The position numbers and the translations under genes were made by a program. Source: Collinsella sp. (lineage in GTDB: Bacteria > Actinomycetota > Coriobacteriia > Coriobacteriales > Coriobacteriaceae). Taken from it: a DNA stretch of 22,439 nt. The notes beneath the pieces are model-generated. The model worked only from the letters and a program-made list of their open reading frames with translations. It had not been told where the DNA came from and did no database searches. Positions 13,375-21,325 of the stretch are shown here, in pieces (position 1 is the stretch's first letter; each line of letters begins with the position of its first letter). The DNA lies in contig JAHYYK010000039.1 in NCBI GenBank assembly GCA_019425005.1, positions 1 to 22,439 on the forward strand, written 5' to 3'.

Positions 13375-13932
13375 CTAGCTCAGCATTGCATCCATCATCT
13401 CGGAGTTGACGGAGTCATCGGCAGACCACTCGCCGTCGTCGTTGCAGGTGTACTTGAAGATAACCGTGGTCTTCCTGGGCTCGGTGGCCTTGGTCACATC
13501 GACCATAACCTGACCGGCCATCTTGTACAGCTCGTCATCGGAAGGAACCGTGTCAAGCGCAGCGACCTTCTCCTGATACTGAGTGGAGAAGTCCTCGACG
13601 ATCTTGTTCATAGACTTGCAGGTGATAGAGACCTCGGCGGTCGCGACACCCTTGTCCTCGTCGACCGTCACGTCGCCGATCTTGTAGTCAAAGCCCTCGA
13701 GATAGGTCTTGGCGTACTCCTTGGGATCGATACCCAGCTGCTCGAACTCGTCGCCCGAAGCCTCCTCCAGACCAGAGAGGAAGTCGTCGCCACCGTTCTT
13801 GACCTCGTCAAACTGCGTCGTAAGATCCTCGGTGATGAGTTCCTCGACCGAAGGACCTCCACAGCCGGAAAGCACGACCACGCATGCAACCAAGACGGCC
13901 ATGAGGGGCGCAAGCAGCAGCTTCTTTTTCAT
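13375..13932 (-). CDS. Secreted lipoprotein of unknown function
   Basis: A 185-residue protein with a lipoprotein signal: MKKK, a hydrophobic stretch to about residue 20 and the lipobox LSGC with the lipidated Cys at 24. The mature part is acidic and starts GGPSVEELITEDLTTQFDEVKNG. It contains a repeat-poor alpha/beta domain with DYKIGDVTVDEDKGVATAEVSITCKSMNKIVEDF and YKMAGQVMVDVTKAT, resembling small lipoproteins of the DUF5105 type in Gram-positive gut bacteria (similarity by eye only). It is anchored outside the membrane; the ligand is unknown. GGGAGGAAC just upstream supports the start at 13932. Two cysteines besides C24 (in SITCKS and YTCNDD) could form a disulfide. Structured element copy 1 follows the stop by 3 nt. 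Confidence 0.85.
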   Translation of the reverse strand: MKKKLLLAPLMAVLVACVVVLSGCGGPSVEELITEDLTTQFDEVKNGGDDFLSGLEEASGDEFEQLGIDPKEYAKTYLEGFDYKIGDVTVDEDKGVATAEVSITCKSMNKIVEDFSTQYQEKVAALDTVPSDDELYKMAGQVMVDVTKATEPRKTTVIFKYTCNDDGEWSADDSVNSEMMDAMLS

Positions 13933-14082
13933 GTTGTTCCTCCCAATGAGCGGCACCGCGCTTCCCAGACGCGGCGCACGTTGTAAAAAGTAAGCCCATA
14001 CTATCAACTTATTAACACCCTCGACGGCACGAAGGCGCGGTCGGTTCGTTTTAGCGTCCGAACGGTTTGCGAGCCCGCCCAA

Positions 14083-14117
14083 CGTGCAATAAAACGCTTC
14101 CCCGCGGTGCAATAAAA
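14083..14117. repeat. Short direct repeat GTGCAATAAAA
   Basis: The 11-mer GTGCAATAAAA occurs twice about 24 nt apart (near 14083 and 14107), between the PTS IIA terminator and the lipoprotein promoter region. The downstream copy contributes the T-tract of the IIA terminator on the minus strand. No function is evident. Confidence 0.4.
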
Positions 14118-14142
14118 AAGGTGGCCGGACAACCCGACCACC
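14114..14142 (-). terminator. Rho-independent terminator after PTS IIA
   Basis: On the minus strand GGTGGTCGG (14142-14134) pairs with CCGGCCACC (14128-14120), a 9-bp stem with one G-T wobble and a 5-nt loop, followed by TTTTTT (14119-14114). It lies about 27 nt after the IIA stop codon. Confidence 0.85.
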
Positions 14143-14168
14143 CTTGCACATCCTTATGATGCCGCAGT

Positions 14169-14705
14169 TTACTTGCGGACGACCTTAACGATGGCGTCAC
14201 CGGCGGCGACAGCGGAGTCGGCCTCGACGGCGAGCTCGACATCGGCAAACTCGGCGGTGTTGGACACGGCCACGACGACGCAGTCCTTGTAGCCGGCGGC
14301 GGCGATCTTGGCGCGGTCGATCTTGAGCATGGGCTGGCCGGCCTTCACGACGTCGTCGGCCTTGACGAAGCCCTCGAAGCCATCGCCGTTCATGTTGACG
14401 GTATCGACGCCAACGTGCACCAGAACCTCGATGCCGCTATCGGACTGTAGGCCCACGGCGTGACCCATGGTGACGGTCACCTTGCCGTCGCAGGGAGCGT
14501 AGACCAGATCGTCCTCGGGCCACACGGCACAGCCCTTGCCCAGGACCTCGCCACCAAAGACGGGATCGGGCACGTCGGCCATCTTGATGACCTTGCCCTT
14601 GACGGGCGAGCACAGCACGTCGGCGCCGGCAGAAGCAGAGATGGAGGATGGAGCAGCGGCAGTCGCGGGCTCAGCCTTCTTCTTGAACATGTCAAACAGA
14701 CCCAT
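14169..14705 (-). CDS. PTS glucose-type EIIA protein (Crr-like)
   Basis: A 178-residue stand-alone cytoplasmic phosphocarrier that accepts phosphate from HPr and passes it to a membrane EIIB domain for sugar uptake. After an N-terminal Ala-rich linker (about 10-28) comes the EIIA-Glc fold: SPVKGKVIKMADVPDPVFGGEVLGKGCAVWP, the first active-site His in MGHAVGLQSDSG (H82) and the phospho-acceptor His in VLVHVGVDTVNMNG (H97), matching H75 and H90 of E. coli Crr. The start at 14705 is set by AGGAG about 8 nt upstream. It has its own promoter (14755-14783) and terminator, so it is a single-gene unit; the neighbouring 6-phospho-beta-glucosidase suggests a role in beta-glucoside uptake, but no EIIBC is present in the window. 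Confidence 0.94.
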   Translation of the reverse strand: MGLFDMFKKKAEPATAAAPSSISASAGADVLCSPVKGKVIKMADVPDPVFGGEVLGKGCAVWPEDDLVYAPCDGKVTVTMGHAVGLQSDSGIEVLVHVGVDTVNMNGDGFEGFVKADDVVKAGQPMLKIDRAKIAAAGYKDCVVVAVSNTAEFADVELAVEADSAVAAGDAIVKVVRK

Positions 14706-14754
14706 ACGTTTTCTCCTCTTGATTAAGCGCAACGTTGTGCGCATGCCTATGGTG

Positions 14755-14783
14755 ATTATAGTGCCAAATGGTTCAAATGCTAA
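14755..14783 (-). promoter_or_regulatory. Sigma-70-type promoter of the PTS IIA gene
   Basis: On the minus strand a perfect TATAAT (14760-14755) is preceded after exactly 17 nt by TTAGCA (14783-14778; four of six match TTGACA). The -10 box lies about 50 nt upstream of the IIA start codon, in the 140-bp gap after the glucosidase gene. Confidence 0.6.
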
Positions 14784-14845
14784 GGTGGGGACTCGAATCG
14801 CGAGCCCATCCCAACGCTTTTCCCCGGTGGCACTCATATTGTCGA

Positions 14846-16294
14846 TTAATCCAGGCCCTCGGCACCGTTGGACTTGATGATCTTCTGGTAGGCGTAGAAG
14901 CTGTCCTTGCGGCGTCGCTCGTAGGTACCGGTGCCGTCGTCGTACTTATCGACGTGGATAAAGCCGTAGCGCTTGCGCATCTCGCCGGTGCCGGCGGAAA
15001 CCAGGTCGATGGGGCCCCACCAGGTGTAGGCGATCAGGTCGACGCCGTCGGCAATGGCCTCGCCCATGGCCTTGATGTGGCTCTGCAAGTAGGCGATGCG
15101 GTACGGATCGTGGATGGAACCGTCCTCCTCGACCTCATCGTAGGCGCCCATGCCGTTCTCGACCACCATCAGCGGAATCTCGTAGCGGGCGTAAATCTCG
15201 TTGAGGGCGATGCGCAGGCCCAGCGGATCGATCTGCCAGCCCCAATCGGTGGACTCCAGATAGGGGTTCTTGCCGCCAAAGGTCATGTTGCCCTCGGTCA
15301 TCTCGTGATCCCTGTGGGTGCCCACGGTGCCGGACATGTAGTAGCTAAAGGTGTAGAAATCGACCTTGCCGTCGGCGATATCCTGCAGGTCACCGTCCTC
15401 CATCACAAGCTCGACATCGTTCTCGGCCCAGAAGCGCTTGGCATAGAACGGATACTTGCCGCGCACCTGCACGTCGGAGCAGTACCAGTTCATGGTATTC
15501 ATCTCCTGCTGCGTGGCGAACACGTCGGCCGGATCGCACGTGGCGGCATAGGAGAGGATGAAGCAGTCCATGTTGCCCATCTTAAACTGCGGATAGTGCT
15601 CGTGGGCATAGCGCACGACGCGGCCGCTGGCGACAAACTGGTGATGCAGGGCCTGCATACGGGCCTGCGGCGTGGTGTGGACCGCCGAAGCCGGGCCCTC
15701 AAAGCCCTGGATCATGCTGGTCCCAAAGAGGTTGCCCATGTCCTGGGTGCCGCAGTTGATCTCGTTGAAGGTGAGCCAGAACTTGACCTTGTCCTGATAG
15801 CGGTCGAAGACGGTCTGGCAGTACTTCTCAAAGAAGCCGATGAGCTCGCGGCTCGCCCAGCCGTTGTATTTCTCGACCAGGTGATAGGGCATCTCGTAGT
15901 GCGACAGGGTCACGAGCGGCTCGATATTGTGAGCGCGCAGGCAGTCGAAGACGCGGTCGTAAAAGGCGAGGCCGGCCTCGTTGGGCTCGGCGTCGTCGCC
16001 GTTGGGGAAGATGCGGCTCCAAGAGATGGACATGCGGAACATGTTGAAGCCCATCTCGGCGAACAGCGCGATGTCCTCCTCGTAGTGGTGGTAGAAATCG
16101 ATGCCGTCATGATTGGGGTAGAAGCGGTCGGGGTCGATGTCGATCGTGATCTGACGCGGCTCCTTGTAGCTGCCGCCCAAGAAATGGTCGTCGACCGAAG
16201 GACCGCGGCCGTCCACGTTCCAAGCGCCCTCAAACTGATTGGCGGCCGTGGCGCCACCCCAATAGAAACCCTCGGGGAACTTGATGTTTGCCAT
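14846..16294 (-). CDS. GH1 6-phospho-beta-glucosidase
   Basis: A 482-residue cytoplasmic GH1 enzyme expected to cleave phosphorylated beta-glucosides (cellobiose, salicin or arbutin type) delivered by a PTS. The GH1 N-terminal signature FPEGFYWGGATAANQFEG is at 6-22, the acid/base Glu at E178 in LTFNEINC, and the nucleophile at E379 in LMVVENGMGA. The FSYYMS segment (about 316-321) and the C-terminal RRRKDSFYAYQKII are typical of phospho-glucosidases rather than plain beta-glucosidases. The start at 16294 has AAGGAGA about 7 nt upstream; the longer frame to 16432 has no family match in its extra residues. The gene lies between the AraC-type regulator (upstream on the same strand) and PTS IIA. 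Confidence 0.95.
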   Translation of the reverse strand: MANIKFPEGFYWGGATAANQFEGAWNVDGRGPSVDDHFLGGSYKEPRQITIDIDPDRFYPNHDGIDFYHHYEEDIALFAEMGFNMFRMSISWSRIFPNGDDAEPNEAGLAFYDRVFDCLRAHNIEPLVTLSHYEMPYHLVEKYNGWASRELIGFFEKYCQTVFDRYQDKVKFWLTFNEINCGTQDMGNLFGTSMIQGFEGPASAVHTTPQARMQALHHQFVASGRVVRYAHEHYPQFKMGNMDCFILSYAATCDPADVFATQQEMNTMNWYCSDVQVRGKYPFYAKRFWAENDVELVMEDGDLQDIADGKVDFYTFSYYMSGTVGTHRDHEMTEGNMTFGGKNPYLESTDWGWQIDPLGLRIALNEIYARYEIPLMVVENGMGAYDEVEEDGSIHDPYRIAYLQSHIKAMGEAIADGVDLIAYTWWGPIDLVSAGTGEMRKRYGFIHVDKYDDGTGTYERRRKDSFYAYQKIIKSNGAEGLD

Positions 16295-16461
16295 GAGCAT
16301 CTCCTTTGCATTGCGGGTCGATAGGCCGAGTATCGCCCACGCACGCGACAGACAGGGGCAGGGGTGCCAAACCCGACACTTCTTTTCGCAGACGCGCGCT
16401 GCAACAGCGCTGCAGCTGAAACTTTTTGACACCGAAGGAGCGAAGACGATCCGCTCCGCGC

Positions 16462-17454
16462 TTACCGGCGGTATGCCGCGGGGGTGCAGCCATACTTGTC
16501 GTGAAACTTACGGTAGAAGAAGCTCATGTTTTCATAGCCCACCGCATGCGCAGCCGCCCCGGCCGTGGCGCCGCCGCACAGAAGCTCGGCCGCACGTACC
16601 AGGCGTCGCTCCTGCACAAGCTGCCTAAAGGTCTTGCCCACATGCCGCTTGAGGAGCGCCGTCGCATAATTAGGGCTCAAGCCAAACTCCGCCGCCATCC
16701 CCTCGAGGGAGCACGCGGCGAATTCGCGATCGATATAGCCGAGCATTCCCGTCACCAGGGCAGTGGGCCCCGCCGCGCCGTCCGCCGCGCCGCGCACCAG
16801 CTCGCGCTCGTAGCAATCCATGAGCTCGGCCAAAAACAGCTGAAACAGACGCAAGACGATCTCGGGACCGTTGGGGCTCGGGTCGTACAGCTCGCAGAGC
16901 ATCTCCTGCATGTAGCGCCGAATCCGACGGCTCTCGCCGCAATGAAAACGGACATGGCCCCGATGGTCCGTCTCGCTGTTGAGCGCGTTGAACAAAAACC
17001 GCGAGACCGCGCTCTCGCGCGAGAGGCTCGACTCGAGACTCCGGCGCAAAAAAGAGCGTGAAACGGTCATGCTTAGCATGATGTCGTCCTCACCAAGCGC
17101 CGCCACGGCATGCGGGCAGAGGGCGTCGAGCAAAAGCACCTCGTTGCGGCCCAGCTCGAGCCTCTCCCCCGCCACCGTTTGCGGGCAGCGTCCGCGATAC
17201 ACATAGCTCAGCTCCACGTAATCATGCACGTGCTCGGGAACTGCATTAAAGCGCGAGTTTTTCCTTATCGTCAGGCCACGCGGCATGCCGGGCTGGGCAT
17301 AGGCAAACCCTGGCTGCCCAATCTTGCGCACTGGGCATCCGTCGATTTCGACATGCTCGGTCATAATCGACCAATCAAATGCCATGCCGTCTTTATAAGC
17401 GATCTCACTGGTGCTCAGTTCGCTGAGCCTACGCTCGAGCTCGTCGATCTCCAT
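16462..17454 (-). CDS. AraC-family transcription regulator
   Basis: A 330-residue regulator. The N-terminal half has a cupin-like effector domain (HVHDYVELSYVYRGRCPQTVAGERLELGRNEVLLLDALCPHAVAAL, about residues 75-122), typical of sugar-sensing AraC proteins. The C-terminal 100 residues contain two helix-turn-helix motifs (SLEGMAAEFGLSPNYATALLKRHVGKTFRQLVQERRL and TAGAAAHAVGYENMSFFYRKFHDKYGCTPAAYRR). The gene is divergent from the large glycosidase, with 114 bp between the start codons, so that gene is the likely target, as in many carbohydrate-utilisation loci. It may also act on the glucosidase, whose start lies 167 bp downstream of its stop. The effector sugar is unknown. Confidence 0.93.
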   Translation of the reverse strand: MEIDELERRLSELSTSEIAYKDGMAFDWSIMTEHVEIDGCPVRKIGQPGFAYAQPGMPRGLTIRKNSRFNAVPEHVHDYVELSYVYRGRCPQTVAGERLELGRNEVLLLDALCPHAVAALGEDDIMLSMTVSRSFLRRSLESSLSRESAVSRFLFNALNSETDHRGHVRFHCGESRRIRRYMQEMLCELYDPSPNGPEIVLRLFQLFLAELMDCYERELVRGAADGAAGPTALVTGMLGYIDREFAACSLEGMAAEFGLSPNYATALLKRHVGKTFRQLVQERRLVRAAELLCGGATAGAAAHAVGYENMSFFYRKFHDKYGCTPAAYRR

Positions 17455-17568
17455 GGCTTGCCAATCGTTGATTTGGTCATAGTTCGTCGTGATTCAGATA
17501 TTAGCAGAACGCGCCGACGCGTCCATAATCTGTGCTATGCAGCAGATCGATCGAGCCAAGGAGGATCC
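17455..17568. promoter_or_regulatory. Divergent promoter region between the araC-type gene and the glycosidase
   Basis: 114 bp that must hold both promoters. CATAAT (17524-17529) is a possible -10 box for the plus-strand gene, 39 nt before its ATG, without a clear -35. No clear direct repeats of the AraC-operator type could be picked out by eye. Confidence 0.35.
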
Positions 17569-20160
17569 ATGACCGCGTACTATCAGCAGGTGCTCGAGGG
17601 CACATACGACAACCACGTGCTTCCGTTTTTGTGGATGAAGGGCGAGAGCCATAAGACCATTGCCGAGTATCTGGAAAAGATCGCCGGCGCCGACATCCAC
17701 GAGGTCTGTCTCGAAAGCCGCCCACACCCCGATTTTTGCGGCGAGGGCTGGTGGCGCGACTTGCGCTTTGTCATTGACGAGTGCAAGCAGCTGGGCCTTA
17801 AGCTCTGGATCTTGGACGACGCGCACTTCCCCACGGGCTTTGCCAACGGCGCCGTCAAGGAGGCCGTGCCCGAGCTCCGCAAGATCGTGCTCACGCACCG
17901 CACGTTCGACATCGTGGGCTCCACGTCCGCCGCGAGCATCGCGCTCGCCAACATGCTCGACAAAACGGAGCGCTTCCACGGCGTGACATTTATGCAGGAC
18001 GGCAGCCCCGTCGACGTCGCTTACCGAGTAATCGACGATGCAGACGGCAACCCCAGCCGCCTGGTCTTCGATGCACCTGCGGGCCTCACGCAGGCATGCG
18101 TGATGTTCACGAGCGGCAAGACCTCCTACAACGAGGACTACATCAATATGGTCGACCGCGCCTCGGTGGCGCAGCTCATCGATGCTGTCTACGAGCCGCA
18201 TTTTGAGCATCTGGGCGATGAGTTTGGCAAGACGATCCTGGGCTTTTTCTCCGATGAGCCCGGATTTGCCAACGAGAAGGGCACCACGGGCCCCGATGGC
18301 ATCTCGGACACGCTCATCGGCAAGGCCACCGCGCCCCTACCCTGGTCGGCCGAGCTTGAGCGTCGCCTACGCGCGGCACTGGGCGAGCGCTACCTGGCCG
18401 AGCTCCCGCACCTGTGGGACCGCGAGCCGGCCGGCGCGCACGTACGCCACGTCTATATGGACATCGCGAGCACCCTCTATAAGGAGTGCTTCTGCGACCA
18501 GCTCGGAGACTGGTGCCGCGCGCGCGGCGTGCAGTACATCGGCCACGTTATCGAGGACAAGGACTGCCACGCGCGCCTGGGCGTGGGCGCCGGGCACTAC
18601 TTCCGCGCCGTGGGCGGTCAGGACATGGCGGGCGTCGACATCGTGATCAACCAGCTGGTACCCGGCATGGACCGCGGCCTTCACAGCTACGGACGCGGCG
18701 TGTGGGACCTCGAGTTCTATAACTACGTGCTGCCCAAGCTGGGCTCCTCGGCAGCACACCTCGACCCCAAAAAGCAGGGGCGCTGCATGGCCGAGGTCTT
18801 TGGCGCATTTGGATGGCACGAAGGCCTGCGCGAGATGAAGTGGATCGCCGATCATTTTTTGGTGCGCGGCGTCAATTGGTTTGTGCCGCATGCCTTTAGC
18901 ATGGCCGCCTTCCCCGACTGGGACTGCCCGCCGCATTTCTATGCGCATGGCCAAAACCCCCAGTTTGCACACTTTGGGCAGCTCATGAGCTACATGAACC
19001 GTACGGCGAGTCTGCTGAGCGGCGGGCGTGCAACGACCCCGGCGGCGCTTCTCTACCATGCGGACGCCGAGTGGGCAGGCGAGGCGAACTTTATGCAGCA
19101 TGCCGCCTCCGAGCTTATGCGCGCGCAGGTCGACTTTGACATCGTGCCAGCAGAGGCATTTGAGGACGCAGGGCGCTATGCCGTTGAAATTGCCGCAGAC
19201 GGTAGCGGCTTTAGCGTGAACGGCCAGGCATACCGCTGCCTGGTGATGCCCGGAGCCGAGTTTGTCGGCGGAGCCGTGCTCGACTTTGCCGCGCGCGCCG
19301 CAGCCGCGGGCGTTGCCGTGTACGCGCTGGATAAGTTGCCGAACAAGCGCTACGACGGCGACACTGCAGGCCGCGAGGGCTTTGCCTCCCTGGATGCAAC
19401 CGCGCTTGCCGGCATCAAACTCCTGGCGACCACCGGGCTCGCAGGCACACTTGCCAATACCGGCATGCAGACCGTGGTTTGCGCCGAGCCCCAGCCCTGG
19501 CTGCGCGCACTGCGCTACGAGCGGGCGGGCGAGAGCTATCTGATGCTCGTCAACGAGCATCCCAAGCAGGGTATCTCCACTCAGGTTGCGCTTGCCGACG
19601 GCACACCCGTTGCAGGCGCGCGCCTCGACCTGCTCAACGGCACCGAGCCCGCCGCCTTTGACGGCACGCTCGAGTTGGCTCCCTACGAGAGCTGCATCGT
19701 GGTCCTTGGGGCTACAGGTTCCGCCGGCGCGGCAACCGTTGGAGACGAAGCCGCATGCATCGACGGGCCCTGGGCGGTTGCCTTCTCTGCCCCTGGCACC
19801 GATGCCTTTGGCGAGCCTGTTGAGCTTGCAGACCTGCACGACCTTTCCTCGGCCGAGTTCCCCGGCAAGGCCGGCACATTCCGCTACCAGGCCTCCTTTG
19901 TCCTGGGCGAAGCGGTCACCAGCACCGTCATCGACCTTGGCGAGGTCTTTGAGACCGCAACCGTCGCCCTCGACGGCAAATCCCTCGGCACCCGTATCTG
20001 TCCGCCTTACCGCTTTGAGGTCGGCGCGCTTTTGGCCGGTGAGCACGCGCTTACGATCGACATCATCAACACCCTCGATCACGCCGTCCCCGACATATTC
20101 GGCATGACCGAGCCCTCCGAGCCCAGCGGCCTCTTGGGGCCCGTACGTGTGCTCGGGTAA
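17569..20160 (+). CDS. Large cytoplasmic glycosidase, alpha-L-rhamnosidase (GH106)-like
   Basis: An 863-residue protein without signal peptide, probably an intracellular glycosidase. A TIM-barrel-like N-terminal part has LGLKLWILDDAHFPTGFANG (75-94), comparable to the LGLKVWLYDE..PSG.AGG segment of GH106 enzymes, then FFSDEPGF (226-233, with acidic E230) and QYIGHVIEDKDCHARLGVGAGHYFRAVGGQDMAGVDIV (from about 322, with E329). These acidic residues are candidate catalytic groups. The C-terminal 120 residues look like a beta-sandwich (DLGEVFETATVALDGKSLGTRICPPYRFEVGALLAGEHALTIDIINT). The start at 17569 is fixed by AAGGAGG (17558-17564); the frame upstream to 17110 runs through the araC-type gene and is rejected. 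Family assignment is by motif similarity and substrate is unknown; the divergent AraC gene and downstream RpiR gene support a sugar-utilisation role. Confidence 0.8.
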   Translation: MTAYYQQVLEGTYDNHVLPFLWMKGESHKTIAEYLEKIAGADIHEVCLESRPHPDFCGEGWWRDLRFVIDECKQLGLKLWILDDAHFPTGFANGAVKEAVPELRKIVLTHRTFDIVGSTSAASIALANMLDKTERFHGVTFMQDGSPVDVAYRVIDDADGNPSRLVFDAPAGLTQACVMFTSGKTSYNEDYINMVDRASVAQLIDAVYEPHFEHLGDEFGKTILGFFSDEPGFANEKGTTGPDGISDTLIGKATAPLPWSAELERRLRAALGERYLAELPHLWDREPAGAHVRHVYMDIASTLYKECFCDQLGDWCRARGVQYIGHVIEDKDCHARLGVGAGHYFRAVGGQDMAGVDIVINQLVPGMDRGLHSYGRGVWDLEFYNYVLPKLGSSAAHLDPKKQGRCMAEVFGAFGWHEGLREMKWIADHFLVRGVNWFVPHAFSMAAFPDWDCPPHFYAHGQNPQFAHFGQLMSYMNRTASLLSGGRATTPAALLYHADAEWAGEANFMQHAASELMRAQVDFDIVPAEAFEDAGRYAVEIAADGSGFSVNGQAYRCLVMPGAEFVGGAVLDFAARAAAAGVAVYALDKLPNKRYDGDTAGREGFASLDATALAGIKLLATTGLAGTLANTGMQTVVCAEPQPWLRALRYERAGESYLMLVNEHPKQGISTQVALADGTPVAGARLDLLNGTEPAAFDGTLELAPYESCIVVLGATGSAGAATVGDEAACIDGPWAVAFSAPGTDAFGEPVELADLHDLSSAEFPGKAGTFRYQASFVLGEAVTSTVIDLGEVFETATVALDGKSLGTRICPPYRFEVGALLAGEHALTIDIINTLDHAVPDIFGMTEPSEPSGLLGPVRVLG

Positions 20161-20326
20161 CGCCCCGGGCGCAAACGGCCCAACAAGGACAGTGCCCCCA
20201 TGTTGAGCCCGCACGGCGTCGAGCGGTCCGTCGTTCATAGACCGGCGGACCAAAACTCCCAGCCAAGCCGAACGTTTTATTTATCGTTATGATTGGTTTA
20301 TCGCGACGCAAACGCATAGGAGCCAT

Positions 20327-21181
20327 ATGGATATCAGGCGAAAGATCACGCAGGGCAAAAGCCTCACCCCCACCGAGCAACAACTTGGGCAAACGGCCCT
20401 CGCCATGGGCGAGGATGTGCGCGGGCTTTCCATTAAGGAATTTGCCGCGTGCGCCAACGTTTCGGTCGCGAGCGTGCACCGCTTTTGCAAAAAGCTCGGC
20501 CTCGAGGGATTCAAAGACCTCAAGGTCGAGCTCATCCGCCAGGCGACCGAGGCGGGCAATCGGCGCGACGTGGACATCAACTTTCCCTTCGATGCCACCT
20601 CCACCCCCGCACAGGTAATGGAGCGCATGGAGGGGCTCTACCAGACCACCTTGGCCGAAACGCAGGAACTGCTCGACCCCGCACAGCTCGACTACGCCGC
20701 CAAGCTCGTCATGCGCGCCGACACCGTGGACATCTACACGGGCTCGCATAACCTGTATCCAGCGGGAATGTTCCGCGATCGCTTGCTTTCCGCCGGTAAA
20801 AGCGCGACGTGCTACGGCAGCGTCGAGGCGCAGGTGCGTACGGCGCTCGCCTCGGGCCCCGACCATGTGGCGATTGTCATCTCCTACAGCGGCCTTGCCC
20901 CCAACCTCAGGGAGATCTTGCCGATCCTCAGCAGTCGACGCGTCCCGGTCATCGTCATCGGCACACCGTACTGCGCCCGCATTCACCCCGGCTTTGCCGC
21001 CTATCTCATGGTGAGCGACCACGAGAGTATGACGCACCGCATCACGCAGTTCGCCAGCCACATCGCCGTGCAATACGTGCTCGATTCGCTCTACAGCAGC
21101 TACTTTGCCAAAGATTACGCCCGCTGTTCCGAGTTCCTCGAGCGGTCGTTTCCCTACACCCGCCTGCCCGGGCTCAAGTAA
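20327..21181 (+). CDS. MurR/RpiR-family sugar-phosphate-responsive regulator
   Basis: A 284-residue transcription regulator. Residues 1-77 form the RpiR HTH_6 domain (LTPTEQQLGQTALAMGEDVRGLSIKEFAACANVSVASVHRFCKKLGLEGFKDLKVEL). The SIS domain for phosphosugar binding is at about 120-255 (MRADTVDIYTGSHNLYPAGMFRDRLLSAG and VAIVISYSGLAPNLREILPILSSRRVPVIVIG). The start ATG at 20327 has AGGAG about 5 nt upstream. It follows the glycosidase by 166 bp on the same strand, with an AT-rich patch (TTTTATTTATCGTTATGATT) about 20273-20292 that may hold its own promoter. It probably senses a sugar phosphate produced by the neighbouring catabolic genes. Confidence 0.93.
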   Translation: MDIRRKITQGKSLTPTEQQLGQTALAMGEDVRGLSIKEFAACANVSVASVHRFCKKLGLEGFKDLKVELIRQATEAGNRRDVDINFPFDATSTPAQVMERMEGLYQTTLAETQELLDPAQLDYAAKLVMRADTVDIYTGSHNLYPAGMFRDRLLSAGKSATCYGSVEAQVRTALASGPDHVAIVISYSGLAPNLREILPILSSRRVPVIVIGTPYCARIHPGFAAYLMVSDHESMTHRITQFASHIAVQYVLDSLYSSYFAKDYARCSEFLERSFPYTRLPGLK

Positions 21182-21183
21182 CG

Positions 21184-21209
21184 ACGAGCGTGGATTTTTG
21201 GACACTCAG
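21184..21209 (+). repeat. Interspersed repeat ACGAGCG-GGATTTT-GGAC-CTCA, copy 1
   Basis: About 25 nt right after the rpiR stop, matching 22053-22076 with two substitutions and one extra T. Its first 12 nt (ACGAGCGTGGAT) recur at 21213-21224 as the start of the adjacent hairpin. It can form a weak GAGCG/CGCTC or GAGTG-type hairpin. Confidence 0.6.
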
Positions 21210-21214
21210 ATAAC

Positions 21215-21283
21215 GAGCGTGGATAATCTCCCACTTTGAGCCCGCACACAGGCCAAAACCGGGAGATTATCCACGCTCATTTT
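21215..21283. terminator. Bidirectional terminator-like 18-bp inverted repeat
   Basis: GAGCGTGGATAATCTCCC (21215-21232) is repeated exactly in inverted orientation at 21261-21278, with a 28-nt loop, followed on the plus strand by ATTTT. It lies between the convergent rpiR (+) and XRE-desulfoferrodoxin (-) genes, where a terminator for both would be expected. The unusually long perfect stem and long loop also fit a small mobile palindrome. Confidence 0.6.
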
Positions 21284-21325
21284 GGGTCCCCTGGGAAACG
21301 CATGAGGAGGGCGGATAGACAGCCG

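Noticed and set aside
14768..16324. A 518-codon open frame on the plus strand
   Set aside because: It is the mirror of the GH1 gene; the repetitive V/L/A/D/G composition is typical of antisense shadows.
16438..16458. Short inverted repeat after the AraC-type gene as a terminator
   Set aside because: Only about 6 bp with a 9-nt loop and no T-tract, so not supported.
18367..20253. A 628-codon open frame on the minus strand
   Set aside because: It lies antisense to the glycosidase gene, has no recognisable domain and low-complexity composition, and its existence follows from high-GC third positions.
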